Of a stretch of 56,296 bases of DNA, positions 25,575-34,922 are shown piece by piece (the first letter of the stretch is position 1; every line of letters begins with the position of its first letter). Where the stretch lies: NCBI RefSeq assembly GCF_002844555.1, contig NZ_PJNI01000019.1, positions 1-56,296 on the forward strand. The letters are read 5' to 3'. The stretch comes from Brumimicrobium salinarum. Its GTDB lineage: Bacteria; Bacteroidota; Bacteroidia; Flavobacteriales_D; Crocinitomicaceae. The notes beneath the pieces are model-generated. The model worked only from the letters and a program-made list of their open reading frames with translations. It was not told where the DNA came from and did not search any database. A program made the translations under genes and the position numbers.

Positions 25575-27270
25575 CTGGAATCATTTTAAGCTTTGCTTTA
25601 AGGGCGTTTAGCTTTTCTTGTTCTGCTTTTATATTGTTTTCTACCTGATCTTTTAACGCATTTGCACCTTTAGAGTTGGCAAAGAAGCCAAGGTTGTTCT
25701 CGAACTGAATTATTTCTTGCTTCACCTTGCTTATTTCATTGCGGATAGCTTGTTTTTCCTTATCAAAAAGTTGCGCTGCATTTCCACTCCCTTTAATGGT
25801 GTTGATGCGAGCTTCAAACATTACTTTCTCCTTCTCTTCTCCTTCCATTTTAAGAGCTGAGTAATGTTTATCTAAGGCTTCTTTATAGGCTTTGTAAATC
25901 TCATCTTTTTGTTTTGTTGGAACAAATCCGATAGCGGAGAAACGATTTGAAAATCCATGCAAAGCTTCTAAGGCTGTATTTTTATCCGTTGGTAATTCAA
26001 AGGCAGAAATTTCTTCTATAAGCTTTTGTTTTTCCTTCAAGTTTTCTTCAAAAGCTTTATCTTTCTCTTCAAAATACGTCTGTTTTGCATTAAAGAAATC
26101 GTCACACGCACCTCTAAACTCTTTCCAAAGTTTTTGTTCGTGTTTTTGTCCTGCACTGCCCAACTTTTTCCATTTCTTTTGAAGGTCTATTAAAGCCTTG
26201 GTTGTTGGCCCCCAATCTGTACTGTCCTTTAATTGATTTGCTTTCTGTATAAGTTGTTGCTTTTTTTCAGCTACTTGATCATAAACAGCTTGAACGTCTT
26301 TAAAAAAGTCACTTTTTTCGTTAAAAAACGCATCACATAGTTCCCTAAAAGATTTCCAAACTGCATCATTTTCTTTTTTGGGCCCAAAACCTATGGACTT
26401 CCAATCGGACTGTAATTTTAACACCTCAGCAGTTTGATTATTCCAATCTTTCACACTGTTGCGCTCTTGTGCCAATAAGGATTTCATTTCAGAAATAAGC
26501 TCCTTTTTCTTTTCGATGTTTTCTTGCATCTTTTCGCGCCGGTCATCATAAAAAGCACGAATACGGTCATAAATAGCATTGACTGTAGACCAATATTCAT
26601 TTTTTATTTCTTCCCATAGCTCTTGTTTTGTTGGCCCAATATCTTCCCATTCATTTTGAAGTTGTTTAATAGCTGCTTCAACCTCTTTTATTTTTTCAAC
26701 CTTGCTTAGGGCTTTTAGTTTTTCAATGATTTCTTTTTTGGCTTCATGGTTTTTTTGGAAATCATAATCTTTGATTTCCTTATAAATATTCATGTTATAA
26801 AAGAACTGCTCGAGCAAACGGCTATATTCTTGCTGAATTTCACTTCTTTTATCACGCGGAATATCTCCAACCGTTTTCCATTTTTCATTGATTTCTTTAT
26901 GAGCAGAAAAAGCCGCACCGATATTTTCCTCAGTTTCAACCACAGATTTCAATTGATTAATCAGTGCTCTTTTCTTTTTCAAATTTTCATCTTCTTCAGC
27001 TCTTTTGGCCGCAATGATGGTTTTTCTTTTTTCTGCAAATGGAGAATAAATTGCATAAAACTCTTCTTTTAAAGGAGTCATCCAATCTTCTTGGGTAAAC
27101 TCCTCTCCTTTATCCTTGGCCTCAAGTTCTGCAATTTGAAATTGCCTTGTTGCTTCAATGAGATAGTCTTCAAACTGTGTTCTCAACTCTTTCACCTCTC
27201 TGCCTACACTCAATAAATCTTCTTTTGTTACGAGTGCATTTAAAGCATCAATAAATTCTTTTTTCTCCAT
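25567..27270 (-). CDS. DUF349 repeat protein
   Basis: 567 residues, nearly all charged helix. It contains about five copies of the DUF349 module of roughly 70-75 residues, each with an aromatic-Lys-x-hydrophobic-Gly core: KWKTVGDIPRDKR, EWEDIGPTKQEL, DWKSIGFGPKKEN, KWKKLGSAGQKHE and RFSAIGFVPTKQK. The last 60 residues form a separate coiled coil (IRNEISKVKQEIIQFENNL). DUF349 proteins are cytoplasmic and largely uncharacterised. The gene follows the PfkB kinase by 12 bases and overlaps its downstream neighbour. Confidence 0.92.
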   Translation of the reverse strand: MEKKEFIDALNALVTKEDLLSVGREVKELRTQFEDYLIEATRQFQIAELEAKDKGEEFTQEDWMTPLKEEFYAIYSPFAEKRKTIIAAKRAEEDENLKKKRALINQLKSVVETEENIGAAFSAHKEINEKWKTVGDIPRDKRSEIQQEYSRLLEQFFYNMNIYKEIKDYDFQKNHEAKKEIIEKLKALSKVEKIKEVEAAIKQLQNEWEDIGPTKQELWEEIKNEYWSTVNAIYDRIRAFYDDRREKMQENIEKKKELISEMKSLLAQERNSVKDWNNQTAEVLKLQSDWKSIGFGPKKENDAVWKSFRELCDAFFNEKSDFFKDVQAVYDQVAEKKQQLIQKANQLKDSTDWGPTTKALIDLQKKWKKLGSAGQKHEQKLWKEFRGACDDFFNAKQTYFEEKDKAFEENLKEKQKLIEEISAFELPTDKNTALEALHGFSNRFSAIGFVPTKQKDEIYKAYKEALDKHYSALKMEGEEKEKVMFEARINTIKGSGNAAQLFDKEKQAIRNEISKVKQEIIQFENNLGFFANSKGANALKDQVENNIKAEQEKLNALKAKLKMIPDE

Positions 27271-27282
27271 GATAATTTACAT

Positions 27283-28209
27283 TTAAATTGATTGAACCAT
27301 ATCAAAGTTTGTCAACTTTACAAACTCTTGGATTCTATCTTCAATTTCACTTTTGGATAAATTCTCCAATTTTTCAGTCCCAAATTTTTCTACACAAAAA
27401 GAAGCCATTGCAGAACCTGCAATAATTCCTCGCTTCATATTTTCGAAAGAAACATCATCGGTAGAGGCTAAATACCCCATAAATCCACCGGCAAAAGTAT
27501 CACCTGCTCCAGTTGGATCAAATACATCTTCTAAAGGAAGGGCTGGAGCAAAAAAGGCATTTGTTCCGTGAAACAAGAGGGCTCCGTGTTCACCTTTTTT
27601 AATCACTAAATATTTTGGTCCCATCTCACGAATTTTCTTAGCTGCTTTCACCAATGAATATTCTCCTGAAAGTTGACGCGCCTCTTCATCATTAATGATC
27701 AAGATATCAATTGCTTTTAACGTTTTCTTTAAATCATCCATAGCAATGTCCATCCAGAAATTCATGGTGTCTAATGCTACTAATTTCGGACGTTTCTCTA
27801 AACGGTCAATGACTTTCAGCTGAACATCAGGACTTAAGTTACCAAGCATTAGGTAATCACAATCTTGATAAGAATCAGGAATAATCGGATCAAAATGTTC
27901 TAACACGTTTAGTTCGGTTACTAACGTATCACGTGAATTCATGTCATTATTGTACTTCCCTGACCAGAAGAATGATTTTTCTCCTTCTTTGATTTGTAAC
28001 CCTTCAAGGTTAACACCTCTATCTCCTAATTTATCAATCATTTCTTGTGGAAAATCATCACCTACAACGGCAACAATATTTTGATTTTTCACGAAATAAG
28101 AAGAAGAAAGTGCTATGTAAGTACCTGCTCCTCCAATGATTTTATCTGTTTTTCCAAATGGTGTTTCAATAGCATCGAATGCGACACTTCCAACTGTAAC
28201 TAAGCTCAT
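27283..28209 (-). CDS. PfkB-family carbohydrate or nucleoside kinase
   Basis: 308 residues. The C-terminal ATP-binding signature DPTGAGDTFAGGFMG near 230 includes the catalytic Asp. The N-terminal substrate-binding part has KIIGGAGTYIALSSSYF near 25-41 and VVGDDFP. LIINDEEARQLSG is also typical. PfkB kinases phosphorylate sugars or nucleosides with ATP; Bacteroidota copies next to DUF349 are of this sugar/adenosine kinase group. The exact substrate is not readable. It is the first gene of the three-gene minus-strand operon, with a good -7 element upstream. Confidence 0.9.
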   Translation of the reverse strand: MSLVTVGSVAFDAIETPFGKTDKIIGGAGTYIALSSSYFVKNQNIVAVVGDDFPQEMIDKLGDRGVNLEGLQIKEGEKSFFWSGKYNNDMNSRDTLVTELNVLEHFDPIIPDSYQDCDYLMLGNLSPDVQLKVIDRLEKRPKLVALDTMNFWMDIAMDDLKKTLKAIDILIINDEEARQLSGEYSLVKAAKKIREMGPKYLVIKKGEHGALLFHGTNAFFAPALPLEDVFDPTGAGDTFAGGFMGYLASTDDVSFENMKRGIIAGSAMASFCVEKFGTEKLENLSKSEIEDRIQEFVKLTNFDMVQSI

Positions 28210-28226
28210 ATAATATTATTTTGATG

Positions 28227-28234
28227 CAAATATA
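28227..28234 (-). promoter_or_regulatory. Candidate -7 element (TATATTTG) of the PfkB-DUF349 operon
   Basis: An exact TAnnTTTG match on the minus strand, 17 bases before the ATG at 28209. The -33 box is weak. Confidence 0.45.
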
Positions 28235-28314
28235 TCGTTAAATATAGAGATACATCACTTAATAGGAAGCTTTCCTTACAAAATTATACACAAAGAAGTA
28301 GTTAGTATTGTGAA

Positions 28315-29082
28315 TTATAAATTATTCCAAACATTTAAAGCTACCTTTTTGGCAATTTCTATGTTTTCATCAAAGCTTAAATCAGAATCTATACCAACTG
28401 AAAATGTATAAATTCCGAACCGAACATTTAAAGCACGATCTAAGTGATCATAATAAGCACGATCTCCAACACCTTCAACTTTCGTAAATTTAAGAGATTC
28501 GGCAATTCCTCCAACTACAGATTTCCCTTGTTTCTTTGTTTCCGCTTTTAAGTCTTGTTTGTCGAGTTCCTCATCAATCGATTTATTAAGCGCCTCTATA
28601 TCATTCTTTGAGGGGACTTTGTGTAACAAATCAAATCGTTTTACCGCTTTTTGAAAATCTTCATAGGCTTTAAATTCACCAACCATCAATTTAGCGTAAG
28701 GCGATTCTAGTTTCGTTATATCTGAAAGTTTGGGCTTAGGTCCTTGGTCCTTTTTTGCACTTTTCATCATATAACTCATCATGGCATCTTGATGCACTTT
28801 GGACAATTCTTCAAAATTATTTTTCTTCCATTTAAACCCACATTTTGCATATTTACTATGCGGATCTGTAAAATCTTCATTCAATTCTAAGTCTGTAGAT
28901 TTAACATCAAAATATGAGGTCACAGTTTCTCGAGAAATATAATCACATGGATTAACAGGTAAATTAACCTTCTTTGTATAAGTTGTTGTCACTTTATTAC
29001 CATCACTATCCTCAGCTACATTATTATTCGTACATGAATAGAAAATAAAAACAATCGATAAAAGCAAAATAAGAATTTTCAT
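28315..29082 (-). CDS. Lipoprotein of unknown function
   Basis: 255 residues from the ATG at 29082 (the upstream GTG would add only two residues). Lipobox IFYSC gives the lipidated cysteine near residue 17. The mature part starts with a flexible Asn/Asp-rich linker, then NPCDYISRETVTSYFDV and a second cysteine in AKCGFKWKK, reminiscent of DUF3558-type lipoproteins. It ends with a beta-rich part (GVGDRAYYDHLDRALNVRFG, IYTFSVGI). The central stretch is Lys-rich. Family assignment is a resemblance only. It stands alone with about 100-200 bases on both sides. Confidence 0.7.
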   Translation of the reverse strand: MKILILLLSIVFIFYSCTNNNVAEDSDGNKVTTTYTKKVNLPVNPCDYISRETVTSYFDVKSTDLELNEDFTDPHSKYAKCGFKWKKNNFEELSKVHQDAMMSYMMKSAKKDQGPKPKLSDITKLESPYAKLMVGEFKAYEDFQKAVKRFDLLHKVPSKNDIEALNKSIDEELDKQDLKAETKKQGKSVVGGIAESLKFTKVEGVGDRAYYDHLDRALNVRFGIYTFSVGIDSDLSFDENIEIAKKVALNVWNNL

Positions 29083-29303
29083 AAGCACAATTTTAAGTAC
29101 AAAAATAATGGTTTATGAAGAAATAGACACAAGGGTTTTCCCTATTCAGAATGAACTTATTTGAACTTTCCATTTTTTATTAAAGCCTAAAAGTAAGTAT
29201 CGGATTAAATCTGACTTTAATTTGTACCTTTTTGAAATACTTTACGTTAATAACTATGCGCAGTTAATGTTATGGACATTAAAATTGCATTTATTTTCGT
29301 TGT

Positions 29304-31961
29304 ATGAATTGGAGAAAAATTCTAAACATATCAAAATGGTTTTTAGGAATCATCGTTGCCTTGATGCTTCTGGTTAGCGCCTTACTTTTGGTGTTTAAAG
29401 ACAACATTAAAGAATATGCTTTAGCCGAAGCGAATCAGTACCTCAATAAGCGGGTTCATATCGGCTATATTGATGTGGGAATTTGGAAAACATTTCCTGA
29501 TTTAACACTATCCTTTGATGATGTGTTGGTTCATAGTCGATTTGAGCATGAGCAAACGAAGGACACAGCGATTTATGCACAACAAATTAATTTACGATTT
29601 AATCCCATAGATTTCTTTAAAGGTAAATATGATGTGCACAGTATTGATATTTCGGAAGCTAAATTAAATTTAGAGATTCGTAAAGATGGAAGCATAAACT
29701 ATGATTTTCTCAAACCCAGTTCCGATAGTTCTTCTTCTCCTTTTGCCTTTAACTTAAACAACATTCAATTAATTAACACAGATTTTTCTTATAGAAATCA
29801 CTCAACTCAACAATATTATACGGGTTATTTCAAGCATTTAGATTTAGCAGGTTCTTTTAATGAAAAGCAATTTCTTTTAGATGCCGAGACAGACTTTGTA
29901 ATTAATTCAATTCAATCCAAAGCAATCAAACTGATAGAAAATAAAAATGCAAAGTGCGAAATTTCTATCAAAATGGATCAAGAGCAAAACATATTTGAAA
30001 TTAAAACTGCTGATGTTTCAATTAATAAACTCCCATTTTTGGTAAAAGGCAAAGTTACTCCAGACTCTTTAGATTTTTATATTGGCGCCAAAAACCTAAA
30101 TTTAGCAGATGTTGCGCATAATTTTTCATTTAAAGAGTTAGATGTCGTAGACGAAATTAATGGAAAAGGAAATGTAAATTTTGAATTATTTATTCAAGGT
30201 GAGAATCAAAAAACAAGTGCACCAGCCATTGAATCAACCTTTGAAGTAAAGAATGGGAGCTTATCTGACAATGGTTTTTCTTTAAGCAACATCAATCTAT
30301 CGGGAAAATACAGCAACGGTGTGCTCAATGGAAAAGAGGAAATTGAATTGTCATCCATAACTTTCAAATCTCTAAATGAAACATTTAAGGGTCAAGTCAA
30401 TATAACAGATTTTAACCAACCAAGACTTCAAGGAAATGCGAAAGGATTACTCAATTTAAAAGCTATCCATCGATTATTCGGTCCTTTTAAAATGCAGTAT
30501 TTGACAGGTTCAATTGGTGTGAATGGATCGTTTGACGTAAGGTTGAATCAACCACAAATTGACCCTAAAGACATTACAATCTACAAGCTCCGAAGTACAT
30601 TGGAACTGGAAAGTATAGAAACTCAATTTGAAAAAGACCAGCGCATTTTAAAGGTTAATTCAGGAGAAATAACCATTCGAAATCAATTTGCAGGGATTAC
30701 GGATTTATCAATCGCTTTAAACAATTCATCTATCCTACTTGATGGTGAATTTAATCATTTGGTTGACTATTTTAAAGGAGCTGGGAAATTGAAAGCTGAA
30801 GCTAATGTTACGAGTACTTTCTTAAATCTTGATGATTTATCAGTAGAGAACAATAATCAGCAACGTACAAAAGCATGGTTGTTACCGAATGATATAAATG
30901 GAACGTTAATCTTAGCGCTAGACAAGGTAAGGTATAGCAACCATGATTATGAAAACATAAACAGTAAAATGATTTTCGGGAAGCATCAATTAACCTTCCC
31001 TATACTTGAAGGAGAAAATGTTGGTATTCAACTCAAAGGAGATTTGAAAATAACAGAAGAAAAACCCATGTATTTGAGTATTGAAACAAATCTTCGTTCC
31101 AAAAACGTTCAATTTAAACCTTTATTTAGAGAATGGAATAACTTCGATCAAACCGTTATTCAATCAGAAAACATAAAAGGAAATGCGGCCATTCAATTGT
31201 ATTTTAAAGGTCCTTTTGATTTGTATAATGAAGAAATCATAAAAGAAGCATTTGATGTTAAGGCAAAAATTAAAATCAACAATGGTGCTTTAATGCATGT
31301 ACAAACCTTCACGGAAATAACGAATAGTTTACGAAATTCGAGTGCAAAACTGCTGTTATCCAAAGGGAAGATAAATGATTTTGAAAAAAAGCTATTGAAT
31401 TTAGAATTTGATTCGTTTGAAAATGAATTAAGAATAAAAGATGGCATAATCACTATACCACACATGAAAGTAAAATCAAACGCTTTAGATTTCTCATTGG
31501 AAGGAACGCACTCATTTAAAAATGAAATTGATTATTCGTTTAACTTTCGATTTAGAGAATTAAAGGGCAATAAAACCTCTGAATTTGGTGATATAAAAGA
31601 TGACGGAACAGGTTTTAAAATCTTTTTAAAAATGTTTGGAACAATAGACAATCCTAAATTTTCTTGGGATAAAGAAGCTCAGCAAATAGAAAAACAAGTC
31701 AACAAAGAAAAAGCAAAAAAAGATCTGAAAAGTGCATTAAAAACTGGGTTTGGAATAAATAAAAAAGATTCTACCGTTCAAGAAATAACACCAAAAAATG
31801 AAGAAAAAGAAGATGTCATTATGGATTTTGGTCATGAAGACGAAAAAGATTTTGAACCTGAGCAAAAAAAGAAGAAAAAAAATGCTTTACAACGCAAAAT
31901 TGATCAGTGGAAAAAAGAAAATCAAGAAGAAGAGAAAGAACCAGACTTCCAATTTGATTAA
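29304..31961 (+). CDS. AsmA-like outer-envelope biogenesis protein
   Basis: 885 residues. One N-terminal transmembrane helix (about 9-30) anchors a long periplasmic region. The AsmA opening YALAEANQYLNKRVHIGYIDVGIWKTFPDLTLSFDDV follows closely (parts: AEANQYLNKRVHIGYIDV and FPDLTLSFDDVLV). The rest repeats short beta strands, as in AsmA/TamB lipid-transfer bridges that carry phospholipid between the two membranes. The AsmA C-terminal part lies near 680-790 (GTHSFKNEIDYSF). The final 70 residues are an unusual charged tail rich in Lys and Glu (KKKKKNALQRKIDQWKKE). Single gene, ending 90 bases before a convergent gene. Confidence 0.88.
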   Translation: MNWRKILNISKWFLGIIVALMLLVSALLLVFKDNIKEYALAEANQYLNKRVHIGYIDVGIWKTFPDLTLSFDDVLVHSRFEHEQTKDTAIYAQQINLRFNPIDFFKGKYDVHSIDISEAKLNLEIRKDGSINYDFLKPSSDSSSSPFAFNLNNIQLINTDFSYRNHSTQQYYTGYFKHLDLAGSFNEKQFLLDAETDFVINSIQSKAIKLIENKNAKCEISIKMDQEQNIFEIKTADVSINKLPFLVKGKVTPDSLDFYIGAKNLNLADVAHNFSFKELDVVDEINGKGNVNFELFIQGENQKTSAPAIESTFEVKNGSLSDNGFSLSNINLSGKYSNGVLNGKEEIELSSITFKSLNETFKGQVNITDFNQPRLQGNAKGLLNLKAIHRLFGPFKMQYLTGSIGVNGSFDVRLNQPQIDPKDITIYKLRSTLELESIETQFEKDQRILKVNSGEITIRNQFAGITDLSIALNNSSILLDGEFNHLVDYFKGAGKLKAEANVTSTFLNLDDLSVENNNQQRTKAWLLPNDINGTLILALDKVRYSNHDYENINSKMIFGKHQLTFPILEGENVGIQLKGDLKITEEKPMYLSIETNLRSKNVQFKPLFREWNNFDQTVIQSENIKGNAAIQLYFKGPFDLYNEEIIKEAFDVKAKIKINNGALMHVQTFTEITNSLRNSSAKLLLSKGKINDFEKKLLNLEFDSFENELRIKDGIITIPHMKVKSNALDFSLEGTHSFKNEIDYSFNFRFRELKGNKTSEFGDIKDDGTGFKIFLKMFGTIDNPKFSWDKEAQQIEKQVNKEKAKKDLKSALKTGFGINKKDSTVQEITPKNEEKEDVIMDFGHEDEKDFEPEQKKKKKNALQRKIDQWKKENQEEEKEPDFQFD

Positions 31962-32051
31962 CAATGGAAAAAACTTATACGAGAATCTACTGAATCAATA
32001 AATTATTTTTAACCATCTCATTCTTTCTCAATGCAATACCCTAAACGATAT

Positions 32052-33149
32052 TTATTCATCCTTATCTAAATAATTTTCAACTATTTTTACAACTTCTTGT
32101 TCTTCTGCCAAGGTTAAAAGCGACCTATTAATTTCATAAACTAAATCAGAACTTAGTTTAAACGCGAAACCATAACCTTGTTTATAATACTCTGCTTTTG
32201 CTAAATGTAGGTTTTCTTTTTGATTTTCTGACATATAATAAAGCAATTGCGGGCGATCGTATACAACAGCATCCACCTCTTTATTTTTCAACATTTCCAT
32301 TGCTTCTTCCAAGTCATTGGAAGCCAAAACGGAAACTTTGTTTTCTTTTAAAAAGAGTGCAGAAGGAGAAGATTTAATGGTGGCTGCTTTTTTCCCAGAA
32401 AGCTCTTCTATGTTCGTTATGGTTGAATTTCCAATTGATGATATCGTTAGCGTACTTGCTATTCCCGCTACCATTGAAGTAGCAAATATTATAGAAATAA
32501 CCATCCATGAACCCGCAATAATTCTACCTATTAAAGTAACTGGAGCTCTATCACCATATCCGACTGTACTCATCGTTACAAGTGCAAGCCACATTCCAGT
32601 ACCAATTCCATTAATGGGATCGTGAGGAAATTGATCAGGGGATGCATTTCTCTCTGCTAACCATAATAAAGTTCCTACTATGGCTAGAATAAATAAAAAC
32701 ACAAATACAGCATATAATAAATTAAGACTAAAAAAAGGCTTGATTTTATCCCAAAAATTTAATTTATCAGCTCGTGAAACAATCGCCAAACTAGAATTAT
32801 AAAACGGTTGAGAAAAGCGCAGGTATTCAACACGATTTGAGGTAATACTTACCGGTCCTACAACAATATCAATTTCTCCATTATCTACAGATTTTAAAGC
32901 TTCATCTACCGATTCAAAATAAATGTACTCATATTTCCAATCCTTATCATCTGCCATTTTCTCCCAAATTTCAACAGCAATTCCTTTTTGTTCATCCATT
33001 TTATCAAAAGCAAAAGGCTCGCTTCCTGTAATTCCAACAATAAATTTCTTGGTGTTTTCTTTGACTTCGGTTTCTTGTGATTTACCCACAAAAGAGATAG
33101 AAAAAATTAAAGCTATAGTGAAAATATAAGAAAGGTATTTGTTAAACAT
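32052..33149 (-). CDS. Glutamate-receptor-like potassium channel (GluR0 type)
   Basis: 365 residues with a signal peptide. A periplasmic solute-binding lobe (about 30-125: VGITGSEPFAFDK, GEIDIVVGPVSITSNRVEYLRFSQPFY) is interrupted by a channel: helix near 140-165, a pore loop with STVGYGD near 197-203, and a second helix near 210-235. The second lobe follows (IEELSGKKAATIKSSPSA, VDAVVYDRPQLLYY). This order matches bacterial ionotropic glutamate receptors such as Synechocystis GluR0, and TVGYGD predicts potassium selectivity. The ligand is probably an amino acid. No neighbour gives further context. A near -7 box (TATATTTC) lies upstream. Confidence 0.88.
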   Translation of the reverse strand: MFNKYLSYIFTIALIFSISFVGKSQETEVKENTKKFIVGITGSEPFAFDKMDEQKGIAVEIWEKMADDKDWKYEYIYFESVDEALKSVDNGEIDIVVGPVSITSNRVEYLRFSQPFYNSSLAIVSRADKLNFWDKIKPFFSLNLLYAVFVFLFILAIVGTLLWLAERNASPDQFPHDPINGIGTGMWLALVTMSTVGYGDRAPVTLIGRIIAGSWMVISIIFATSMVAGIASTLTISSIGNSTITNIEELSGKKAATIKSSPSALFLKENKVSVLASNDLEEAMEMLKNKEVDAVVYDRPQLLYYMSENQKENLHLAKAEYYKQGYGFAFKLSSDLVYEINRSLLTLAEEQEVVKIVENYLDKDE

Positions 33150-33215
33150 GGTTTATTTATGTTTTTGATTTTTGCGAAATATATAAAAACGAGAACACAA
33201 GACTTCATGCTTTGT

Positions 33216-34850
33216 TTATAAAATTTCGACTTTTATATAATATTTATTTTCATTTAATTGATGGTCTTTTATTGTTTTAACCTGCTTTAAAACATTCCAG
33301 TTATTATTAGGCTGAAGCTGAAACAAACTTTTATTGATTATTAAGTCAACCGGCATTTCAAAGTCTTCCTCAATGGGTTTCCAGCGATAAAAGACCTTTT
33401 TATTTTCCTTTTTAAATTGTAATGTCGGTATTTCAGCGTGCAATAAATAATGTCTAAAAATAGGCGATAAAGAAACCTTAGTGTGATCATCAAAGAAAGA
33501 TATTACCTCATCGGTATTGGTTATGCTGTCATTAAATGTTTCACTAAAAGATTTGATTAAATCCCACCATTGCTGATCATCATCAATCACACTACGAAGT
33601 GTATTTAACATATTTGCACCTTTATAATACATATCTACACTTCCTTCACTATTTACCCCTGGGTCTCCAATAATTGGAGCTTGATTATAAATCATAGTTG
33701 CGCGCATTCCTTTTAAATAATCTAATGCTGCACTTTTCCCCCATCTGCACTCAATGTATACTGCTTCTGCGTAAGACGCAAAAGCTTCATGTATCCACAT
33801 ATCTGCAATGTCTGAAGCAGTAATACTATTCCCAAACCATTCATGTGCTGTTTCATGTATGATGATAAAATCCCATTTCAAGCCAATTCCAGTGAGTGAC
33901 ATATCCGCACCTTCATTACCTAATAAAAACTTATTTCCATAAGCAATTGCACTTTGATGTTCCATACCTAAATAAGGGGATTCAACAAGTTTGTAGGCAT
34001 CTTCTTTAAAAGGATATTCACCAAAATGTTCATAAAAACATGCCATCATTGGTTTTACCTCTTCAAAATGTTTTTTAGCCTTTTCTAATTGATAGGAAAG
34101 CACATAATAATTAAGATCTAAATCCCGAAACGTGTCTGAAAAATGAACGTAGTCGCCGATATTCAAAATTATATTATAATTATTGATAGGATACGTTACC
34201 CGCCAACTCCAAATTGTTGTGCCATCATCCTGAGGTTGACTGTCTATCAATCTTCCATTTGATACATTCATTAACCCATTTGGTGCCGCCACATGAATTT
34301 CAGCTTCTTCAGGCTGATCACTTTGATGATCTTTATTTGGATACCAAAGACTAGCTCCAGTTCCCTGCACCGCAACACTTACCCAATCTTTTCCATTGTT
34401 ATCTTTTTCAAAAACAAAACCACCATCCCATGGTGGATTCTTAGCTTCAACTGGATAACCAGCGTAATAAAAAACGAGACTATCAGTCAAACCAACGGCT
34501 AAAGGATTTTCAAAATGAAGAAAAACAGCATTGTGTTTTCGTTTATATTTTACATTTTGATTTTTATAAATGATGGAATCTATTATCATATTTGAAAATA
34601 GATCTAATTGCATAACGGGTAATTTCTTCAGTATTTTAAAAGTAATTTTATTATATCCTGAAATATACTTTTTCTGTGGATCTACTTTTACATTCAAATT
34701 ATATTTAAGAACATCAAAGTTTACACGTTCAGGTCGCAAACCTCCCCTGAGAGAGTCTTTTTCCGTGTAAGATTCTTCAGCCTGAAAAACTTGAACAAAT
34801 CCGGATAATGGTAAAAACAAAACAAGTAGAACAACAATAAATAGTTTCAT
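33216..34850 (-). CDS. M1-family zinc metallopeptidase
   Basis: 544 residues from the ATG at 34850, the start of the signal peptide (MKLFIVVLLVLFLPLSGF); the longer frame adds an unlikely extension. The zinc motif HETAHEWFGN is followed, at the expected distance, by the third ligand in MWIHEAFASYAEAVYIE. The substrate-binding motif appears as GMEHQSAIAYG in place of the usual GAMEN. There is no T9SS domain, so the protein is periplasmic or surface-retained. M1 enzymes remove N-terminal residues from peptides. It ends 66 bases upstream of the start of the GluR0-like gene on the same strand. Confidence 0.92.
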   Translation of the reverse strand: MKLFIVVLLVLFLPLSGFVQVFQAEESYTEKDSLRGGLRPERVNFDVLKYNLNVKVDPQKKYISGYNKITFKILKKLPVMQLDLFSNMIIDSIIYKNQNVKYKRKHNAVFLHFENPLAVGLTDSLVFYYAGYPVEAKNPPWDGGFVFEKDNNGKDWVSVAVQGTGASLWYPNKDHQSDQPEEAEIHVAAPNGLMNVSNGRLIDSQPQDDGTTIWSWRVTYPINNYNIILNIGDYVHFSDTFRDLDLNYYVLSYQLEKAKKHFEEVKPMMACFYEHFGEYPFKEDAYKLVESPYLGMEHQSAIAYGNKFLLGNEGADMSLTGIGLKWDFIIIHETAHEWFGNSITASDIADMWIHEAFASYAEAVYIECRWGKSAALDYLKGMRATMIYNQAPIIGDPGVNSEGSVDMYYKGANMLNTLRSVIDDDQQWWDLIKSFSETFNDSITNTDEVISFFDDHTKVSLSPIFRHYLLHAEIPTLQFKKENKKVFYRWKPIEEDFEMPVDLIINKSLFQLQPNNNWNVLKQVKTIKDHQLNENKYYIKVEIL

Positions 34851-34922
34851 GATAAAAGAAAGTTTAGATGCTTTAAAGCACAATAAAAAGAGAAATGACT
34901 CCTTTAAATTTACATAAAATTT

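Noticed and set aside
31798-32001. Lys-rich ORF within the AsmA-like gene end
   Set aside because: It is a shifted-frame shadow of the AsmA tail caused by poly-A codons.
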